A stretch of 11,571 nucleotides of DNA, taken from the NCBI GenBank assembly GCA_031261385.1, contig JAISJS010000334.1, forward strand, positions 1 to 11,571, read 5' to 3'. The position numbers were made by a program, and so were the translations under genes. This DNA comes from Treponema sp. (GTDB taxonomy: Bacteria > Spirochaetota > Spirochaetia > Treponematales > Breznakiellaceae). This document shows, in pieces, positions 6,138-11,571 of this stretch (positions within the stretch are counted from its first letter, which is position 1; every line of letters starts with the position of its first letter). The notes below the pieces were generated by a model. It did not search any database. It was not told where the DNA came from and saw nothing but the letters and a program-made list of their open reading frames with translations.

Positions 6138-7962
6138 TGACTTTAAAAGACGGCAAAACGTTTCCCGGCAGGTTTTCATCATCAGACCGTTTTGTGATTA
6201 TTGGCTGTCTTGCGGGGACCGTTTATGTTTATGGTTTTTTGTAGCAGATTTAAACAAAACGCTTTCGCGTATCAACGAAACGCCTGTCGGAACCATTACA
6301 TTTAAATATAAGGCTGCTCAACGGCGTTTTGTCGATCGTGTTCTTTGGGACAGGCTTAAAAGAGAAAGTCCTGTTTATAACGGAGACTTTATCCGTACGG
6401 CAGACCTTTCAGAAGCGACCATTACCTTTAATGCAAACAGCGGAGCGGTGGAACTTTTGGAAAACAGTCTTATCCAGGTTTATGCCGATGACGCCATGCC
6501 CCGAATCAGCGTGACTGAAGGCGGTGTAAATGTTAACGCGGAGGAAAGCGAAATTGTTTTATATTCAGGCGGAACAACGGTAACGGTAGGGGCAGGCGCA
6601 GTTGTGAGTGCCGCTGCCACAGATGACGGCGGTTTTAATCTGCAGGTCAGTGAGGGAAAAGTAATACTGCAAAATGCGAAACAGACCGTAACGGCAGGGG
6701 CAGGGCAGGTATTCGCTTTTTTGGCGGACGGAAGCGTCGATCCGGGTCCGCAGGTAGTGATGATTTCACCGCGTCCCAATGCAAAGATAGTAATGGCGGC
6801 ATCTTCAGTTGATGACTCCCAATCAATGCCCCTTGATTTCAGCTGGGATATGGTGAACTATACCGGGAACGCGGCAAGTCGGCTGGAAGTTGCAATAGAC
6901 CGTAACTTTACACAAATTATAACAACCGTGGAAACATTCGAAAATCATGCTGCCGTTTTTATGCGGCCGGGTATCTACTGGTGGCGCGTATTTTCTGTGC
7001 CTGATACAATACCCGCCATTAAAAAAAGCGCAGGCGTAAAACTAAGTATATATAATGCGCCGCCGCTTAAACTTATAAGCCCCGGTGAATTGCAGGAATT
7101 TACCTTTAGAACCAGGAAACCGGCAATACGTTTCCAGTGGACTGAACAGGAAGAAGCTTCATGGTACCTTTTGGAGGTGGCGAAAGATCGTGCATTGAAA
7201 AGGCCCGAAATCATACTGAAAACGCATTCAAATTCGGCAGTTACTTCCCGGTTGGGTATTGGACGATGGTACTGGCGTGTAACACCTTTTTACGGTCCCG
7301 AATATGAAAGCCTGCCTTCGGGAAGCGGCGCTGCATCTTCATTGTTTGATATTAACAATAATGATGTTCTTTCCCCGCCGCCGCTTATTGCCCCTGTAAA
7401 CGACAGTACGATCAATTTTGAATCTGGCTTCCAGCCTGTTCTGTTTTCATGGCGAAAAGAGACGGAAGCAATAAGCTATACGATAAAAATTTCGTCAAAT
7501 AATAATTTGTCCAGTCCTGTGATTTTAGAAACTACCGGTAAAAATTATTTTAGCTATGATCCGCACATTGCCAAACTTTCTGCCGGTCAATATTATTGGA
7601 CCGTGTTTCAAACAGATATTGAAGGAAATAGTTCAATCCCGTCAGATATACGAAATTTTACGGTTATTACAGAAGGTGCAAATCTTGAGACGATAGTTCC
7701 TGCGAATGAGTATACTGCCCGGCCTGTTCCCGAAATCAGGGCGGAAAATGATTTGCCGGCTTTCTATGTGGTTAAGTACCAGGACACGCTTACGAAAATT
7801 GCACGCCAGCCTTTTGTCTATGCCGACGCTACGCAATGGCCGCTTCTATATGAGGCGAATAGAAATACCTTCCCAAAACCGGATAACCCCGACCTCATTA
7901 TCCCCGGCATGGTTTTGCAGATACCGCCTGTCAGGGGGGAAATACGTGAGGGAAAGCGGTAA
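6137..7962 (+). CDS. FecR-domain envelope protein with beta-sandwich repeats and C-terminal LysM (apparent -1 frameshift at 6235-6241)
   Basis: Predicted inner-membrane-anchored periplasmic protein that probably binds peptidoglycan. From ATG 6137, which overlaps the cyclase stop, a frame encodes a short N-terminus and a TM segment (VIIGCLAGTVYVYG), then stops at TAG 6242. The rest continues open in the -1 frame to TAA 7962. Joined by one -1 shift at T TTT TTG, the product is 608 residues and aligns gap-free over this junction with the paralogue at 9165-11552. Then come a FecR domain (block KAAQRRFVDRVLWDRL, IRTADLSEATIT), three Fn3-like repeats opening F-x-W and closing WWRV, WYWRV or YYWTV, and LysM (about 544-597, YVVKYQDTLT to GMVLQIP). 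It lacks the cytoplasmic anti-sigma domain of classical FecR. The downstream frame is also open from ATG 6091, but that N-terminus does not resemble the paralogue. Frameshift status (real, programmed or sequencing error) is open. Confidence 0.85.
6235..6241 (+). other. Slippery heptamer T TTT TTG at the frame break
   Basis: Six T (6235-6240) followed by G read as ..T TTT TTG in the upstream frame, with TAG as the very next codon. A -1 slip here, or one extra T, joins the upstream membrane segment to the FecR frame as Gly-Phe-Phe-Val-Ala-Asp-Leu-Asn. A weak hairpin (TTTCG 6263-6267 with CGAAA 6276-6280) lies 22 nt downstream, further than typical stimulators. This fits the X XXY YYZ pattern for programmed -1 frameshifting, but a homopolymer length error fits equally well. 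Confidence 0.6.
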
Positions 7963-7984
7963 AAATTATTGTTTCAACGTGGAA

Positions 7985-9175
7985 CTAGAATTGCAGCCCG
8001 CCGCCCAGTACCGGCCTGATAAAACCCGGTTGGGTAGCGTCTTTTGTCGTAAAGAAATGATTAAATTCCATTCCGAATTCCAGAAAAAATGGCCTGCGGA
8101 TGAACCACTGTATCGAAGCTCCGGCGCCTGCGGATATATAGTAACTGTAAAAGGCAGACATATCCCCATACCCGTCATGGTAATGGTAATCGAGTATTGC
8201 GGTAATTCCTGCTCCCAGCCGGACGTTCAGCGCTATGACGCGATCTGTCGGCCAATACTGGTACAGCAGATTGATGTGTCCTCCGGCCACATGGGAAGAG
8301 GCGCTGTACTCATCGCCGGAATTGTCCAGGTAATTCCAGAAGAGTTCTGTTTCCGCGCCGAAATTACCCCAGCGCTGCTTAACGGGAACAGCGCCGATAC
8401 GGGCATAGAACCCCAGGAGATCAACGGGCTTGTTAAAAACCCCGGTAAAGAATTTGCCGTAAAGGGGAATAATGGGCCCATATCCTGCTGCAATAAGTGT
8501 ATCAATGTGTTTTCCGGGGGAAGCAACTTTGATATTTTTTGCGGAGGCTGCAAGTCCTCCGGGGTTTTTGATGTACACATCATAATCTCCTGCCGAAAGC
8601 TGCTCTGCATCAAAAGTGAGGATGAGGGACTCGCCTCCATCTTCTGTCGTTACCGACCGGGGAATTATATCAAGAGTTTTTCCATCCCGCTCCCGCAAAA
8701 AGATCTCCGCTCCTTCGGCAAAGTTGCTGCCCGTAAGGGTGACGGTCCATTCTGCATTATCTTCCGGAAAAAAAGCCTCCGGGCTGGCGCTTTGTATTTC
8801 CGGCTGCAGGGCGCTCATTACCTCAAAATATTCCCATGCAGGATTTCCCCGCGGATGGTTCAACAGATCGTAGACCTGTATCCGGTACCGGTATTTCCCG
8901 GGCCCAAGGGATACTTCAATAAAAGCGGCTTCTGTTGATTCCCGGAATATTTCCGCATATATGCCGTTTTGATCCTGCGCCACCGTTATTTCGTAACGCC
9001 GGGCATACGCTTCGGGATCCCAGGAAAGGTGCTGGATGATTGCCGCTTCTCCTTCGGCCTGCTGCACATAGGAGAACCATTCCCGGTTTTGTTCCTGGGC
9101 GGCGGCGGTTACGCCAAGGGCAAGCAGAAGGGCTCCAAGAACGCAGAACCGCCGCACGTTTGTTTTAGCGCCCAT
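7985..9175 (-). CDS. Predicted outer-membrane beta-barrel protein with Fn3-like and TIG/IPT-like N-terminal domains
   Basis: Exported protein of 396 residues from ATG 9175. A signal peptide has n-region MGAKTNVRRF, a Leu/Ala core and an Ala-Ala-Ala cleavage site before Gln27. A beta-sandwich region follows (about 34-115, containing LSWDP and KYRYRIQVYD), then a TIG/IPT-like domain (about 120-215; PEAFFPED, LTGSNFAEGAEIFL, GDYDVYIKNPGG). The last 165 residues alternate aromatic/glycine-rich beta strands and turns and end in GGGLQF; a terminal Phe is the usual signal for BAM-mediated barrel insertion. A GTG at 9208 would extend the frame but spoil the signal peptide. Its start overlaps the FecR paralogue's stop by 11 nt, so the two are co-translated. 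Probable role: outer-membrane partner or anchor for the FecR protein. No named homologue recognised. Confidence 0.8.
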   Translation of the reverse strand: MGAKTNVRRFCVLGALLLALGVTAAAQEQNREWFSYVQQAEGEAAIIQHLSWDPEAYARRYEITVAQDQNGIYAEIFRESTEAAFIEVSLGPGKYRYRIQVYDLLNHPRGNPAWEYFEVMSALQPEIQSASPEAFFPEDNAEWTVTLTGSNFAEGAEIFLRERDGKTLDIIPRSVTTEDGGESLILTFDAEQLSAGDYDVYIKNPGGLAASAKNIKVASPGKHIDTLIAAGYGPIIPLYGKFFTGVFNKPVDLLGFYARIGAVPVKQRWGNFGAETELFWNYLDNSGDEYSASSHVAGGHINLLYQYWPTDRVIALNVRLGAGITAILDYHYHDGYGDMSAFYSYYISAGAGASIQWFIRRPFFLEFGMEFNHFFTTKDATQPGFIRPVLGGGLQF

Positions 9176-11552
9176 ATAACGTCCCGGTATTGTGCCGCCC
9201 GGGATCACCGGGCAGGGGGATATCTATCAAAAATCTGTTTTGGATTATTTGCCCATGCTGCTTGATCGAGCCGTCATCTTCCAGGGCCAGCGCTTCTACC
9301 TGCCAGATAAAATTCCCCACATCAAGGATAGACAGATCTTCTATCGTGTAAGATGTTTGATTCAGCGCTGCGGTACGGATGATTTCTCTCCCGCTGTTCG
9401 ATAAAACACTGAAGGTATAGGCATTGGCGCCCTGCACCGCATTCCAGGTAAAGGTCAAGCGTAAACTTTCCCGCAGCTGCTCTGGTCCGATAAGATAGCC
9501 GTTTGCAGGCTTCTGATCTTCTGCGGCGGGAAGCAAAATAATCGGGGGCGGTACAACAGGCGGCGGCGCAACGGGCCGCTGCTGTACCACTGCAGGCGGC
9601 GGCGTCACCGGCCTTGGCCGTGCGGGCGGCTGCACGACAGGAGGCTCCTGCACGGAGACCGAAAAGGCCGATCCGGAGACAAGTCCGGTTCTCCTTGGCT
9701 GCCGGGTACTTTCATAGGCAAAGGCCTGAACGGTCCAGTAGTAATCGCCGTCACCGTATTCGGTCCAATCCATGGCCTGCGCAGTTTCTCCGTATGCGGT
9801 ATTCTCAAACAGGGGCCTCTCCCGGTTTGCCTGATTGAACAGGCGGAACAGGTAATAATCCGCCCCTTCAATATTCCGCCACCGGAATTCCATTTTGTCA
9901 GTTTTCTGAATAGTCGCCGCGCTGTTATTAACCGGGCGTATCACCGCGGGCGCAGGAAATGGGACAGGCGGTGACAGTTCTTCTTCTGCAGCTTCAACAG
10001 CGGAAAACAAACGTACTGCGGAGAGCGGGGAATCGTTGCCCTCAATGTCGGTCTGGTAGACCGCCCAGTAATATTGTCCCGCCGGCAGACCGGCGGCGGC
10101 GCCGTAGATATACACATTATCGTAAACCGTTTCCCGTATCAGGGGGCTGCTTAAATCTTCGCTGCGGGAAATCCGTATGGTGTAGGTATCCGCCTCCATA
10201 TCAGGTTTCCATGCAAAATAAATATCCTGTCTTTCAGCGGCGATATTGATACGGCTTCCGTTATTTGGGGATGAAAGCACCGGCGCGCGCAGTGCATCGG
10301 TGCTTTCAATAGCAAAGGTATGGACCGGCGAAATTCCCGTAAAGGTTCCTTTTTCGATGTTCTCTGAAAAAACCGGCCGCACACGCCAGTACCAGCGGCC
10401 GTTTCCCAGTTTTGAATAAACCATCGAAGTTCCCCGTACCTGTGTCTGTATTGCGCTCTCACGGAATTCCGGGTTATCAGAAACTTCCAGAAAGTACGGG
10501 GAAGTATCCTGATCGTTTCCGCTGGCCGCCGCTTCTGTCCACTGGAACCGTACCGCAGGCTGCCGGGACCGGTAACGGTATGCATAGCCTTCCGCAGGGG
10601 TGATAAGCGCAGGCGCCGATACCTGGGTTATGGTGAGTTTTCCGGTTATGCCTGTTTCACCGGAATCGGGATACACCCGCCACCACCAAATACCGGAATT
10701 TAAATTAACAGAGAGGTGATCTTCTTTGGTTTCTTCTTTTACCGCAATCCGGGTAAATCCCCGATCTTCGGCAACTTCAAGCCGGGTCATTTCATCTTCG
10801 GTATAGTTCACTGCTTTCCAGATAAAGGGAATGGATATAGTTCCTTTTTCCGGATTCAGATACCGGGCGCCGGACCGGGGGGAAAGCGGAGCGGCTATAG
10901 GGTTAAACAGGGCATTGCCCTCTGTATCAAAAACAAATGCGTCACCGGCCGCCATTTCCTGTGCTCCTGCGGCGGTATTCACCGTGACGCTTCCTTCTGA
11001 CACTGCCAGCTTAAAGCCGCCGTCATCCGAAGCGGCGGCGCTCACTACTCCGCCGGAGGAAACGGTAATATTGGTGGTTCCCATGGAAAGGACAATTCCT
11101 TTTCCGGTTCCATCCGAGGTATCAATGCTGATGTCCCCCTGGGTTAAATCAAGGCGGAGCACATCATCTTCCCGCGATATCTGAATAAGCGTATTTTCTG
11201 CCAGATTGATCATTTCGCCGCTGCGATACGTTATGGTAGCTTCCGAAAGATCGGCAGTGCGGATAAGGTCACCGTTATAAACCGGTGATTCCTTTTGCAG
11301 CCGGTCCCAGAGAACCCGGTCAACAAAACGCCGCTGGGCCGCTTTTTGTTTCCATGAAATGGTTCCCACAGAAACTTCGCCTGCCCGGGAAAGGCTCCGG
11401 TTTAAATCTGTCCAAAAAAGCCGGAGAGAGAAAAATAACGCAGCAAGACAAAGCAGAATAATGACATAGTCAGTACCATTGAGAAATTTGGATTTTTGAG
11501 GCGGTACGGTTTTAGTCACCGCTGCCGATTTTATATTTCTTTTCTTCTGCAT
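9165..11552 (-). CDS. Large FecR-domain envelope protein with five Fn3-like repeats and a proline-rich linker, no LysM
   Basis: Paralogue of the FecR/LysM protein at 6137-7962, on the opposite strand. The 795 residues comprise a basic 28-residue cytoplasmic tail, one TM (29-47), a FecR domain (about 70-215, block KAAQRRFVDRVLWDRL at 70-85) and five beta-sandwich repeats at about 240-300, 333-395, 443-505, 553-612 and 697-758. Each repeat opens with F-x-W or similar and closes with WWWRV, WYWRV, YYWAV, YYWTV or IWQV. A Pro-rich linker (about 636-676) separates repeats four and five. Shared details with the paralogue include QTDIEGN after repeat three. Start ATG 11552 has AAGG about nine bases upstream and an in-frame TAA further up, so no earlier start exists. 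Function is unknown; topology suggests a long periplasmic stalk fixed in the inner membrane, perhaps reaching the beta-barrel protein encoded directly downstream. A promoter, if any, lies outside the window. Confidence 0.85.
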   Translation of the reverse strand: MQKKRNIKSAAVTKTVPPQKSKFLNGTDYVIILLCLAALFFSLRLFWTDLNRSLSRAGEVSVGTISWKQKAAQRRFVDRVLWDRLQKESPVYNGDLIRTADLSEATITYRSGEMINLAENTLIQISREDDVLRLDLTQGDISIDTSDGTGKGIVLSMGTTNITVSSGGVVSAAASDDGGFKLAVSEGSVTVNTAAGAQEMAAGDAFVFDTEGNALFNPIAAPLSPRSGARYLNPEKGTISIPFIWKAVNYTEDEMTRLEVAEDRGFTRIAVKEETKEDHLSVNLNSGIWWWRVYPDSGETGITGKLTITQVSAPALITPAEGYAYRYRSRQPAVRFQWTEAAASGNDQDTSPYFLEVSDNPEFRESAIQTQVRGTSMVYSKLGNGRWYWRVRPVFSENIEKGTFTGISPVHTFAIESTDALRAPVLSSPNNGSRINIAAERQDIYFAWKPDMEADTYTIRISRSEDLSSPLIRETVYDNVYIYGAAAGLPAGQYYWAVYQTDIEGNDSPLSAVRLFSAVEAAEEELSPPVPFPAPAVIRPVNNSAATIQKTDKMEFRWRNIEGADYYLFRLFNQANRERPLFENTAYGETAQAMDWTEYGDGDYYWTVQAFAYESTRQPRRTGLVSGSAFSVSVQEPPVVQPPARPRPVTPPPAVVQQRPVAPPPVVPPPIILLPAAEDQKPANGYLIGPEQLRESLRLTFTWNAVQGANAYTFSVLSNSGREIIRTAALNQTSYTIEDLSILDVGNFIWQVEALALEDDGSIKQHGQIIQNRFLIDIPLPGDPGRHNTGTLYGR

Positions 11553-11571
11553 TGGTGTCGACCTTGCTTAA

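Noticed and set aside
7706..8938. A 410-codon plus-strand open frame
   Set aside because: It overlaps the LysM end of the FecR gene in another frame and runs antisense to the barrel gene; its Cys/Arg/Ser-rich composition is that of a shadow frame.
9165..11552. FecR protein as a classical anti-sigma regulator of iron uptake
   Set aside because: No cytoplasmic anti-sigma domain, no sigma factor gene and no TonB-dependent receptor features in the neighbouring barrel.
1..11571. CRISPR array, insertion sequence or phage genes
   Set aside because: No regularly spaced repeats, transposase, integrase or phage structural genes were seen on either strand.

Overview
The window looks like a chromosomal segment of a spirochaete, most likely a Treponema. 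The signs are a TmpC/PnrA-like (BMP family) lipoprotein heading an ABC nucleoside-transporter operon, a HAMP-linked class III nucleotidyl cyclase, and large single-pass FecR-domain proteins with beta-sandwich repeats and LysM, a mix I associate with treponemes. Base composition is moderate. The genus is inference from protein families, not from a database match.

Positions 1-3560 hold a minus-strand operon. A strong sigma70-type promoter (TTGACC, 17 bp, TATAAT) drives a substrate-binding lipoprotein, a double-domain ABC ATPase and a membrane permease that runs off the left edge. Positions 3560-3950 hold a back-to-back plus-strand promoter, an intact tRNA-Cys(GCA), and about 270 bp of intergenic DNA. 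That stretch carries an imperfect repeat of the tRNA 3' end and several inverted repeats, so it may be the remnant of an insertion or a dispersed repeat.

Positions 3951-7962 (plus strand) hold a membrane-bound class III cyclase. Its stop codon overlaps the start of a FecR/beta-sandwich/LysM protein. That second gene is split near its start by a -1 frame discrepancy at a run of six T, T TTT TTG, just before a stop. Positions 7985-11552 (minus strand) converge on it and encode a second, longer FecR-domain paralogue without LysM, overlapping by 11 nt a predicted outer-membrane beta-barrel protein with a TIG/IPT-like domain.

The right two thirds reads as one functional neighbourhood. A sensor cyclase sits in the inner membrane; two inner-membrane-anchored periplasmic FecR proteins carry chains of beta-sandwich domains, one ending in a peptidoglycan-binding LysM; and an outer-membrane barrel has periplasmic beta domains. 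I infer an envelope-spanning sensing or tethering system linked to cyclic-nucleotide production. This rests on domain layout and gene overlap and is not shown functionally. The most checkable anomaly is the slippery-site frameshift in the first FecR gene.
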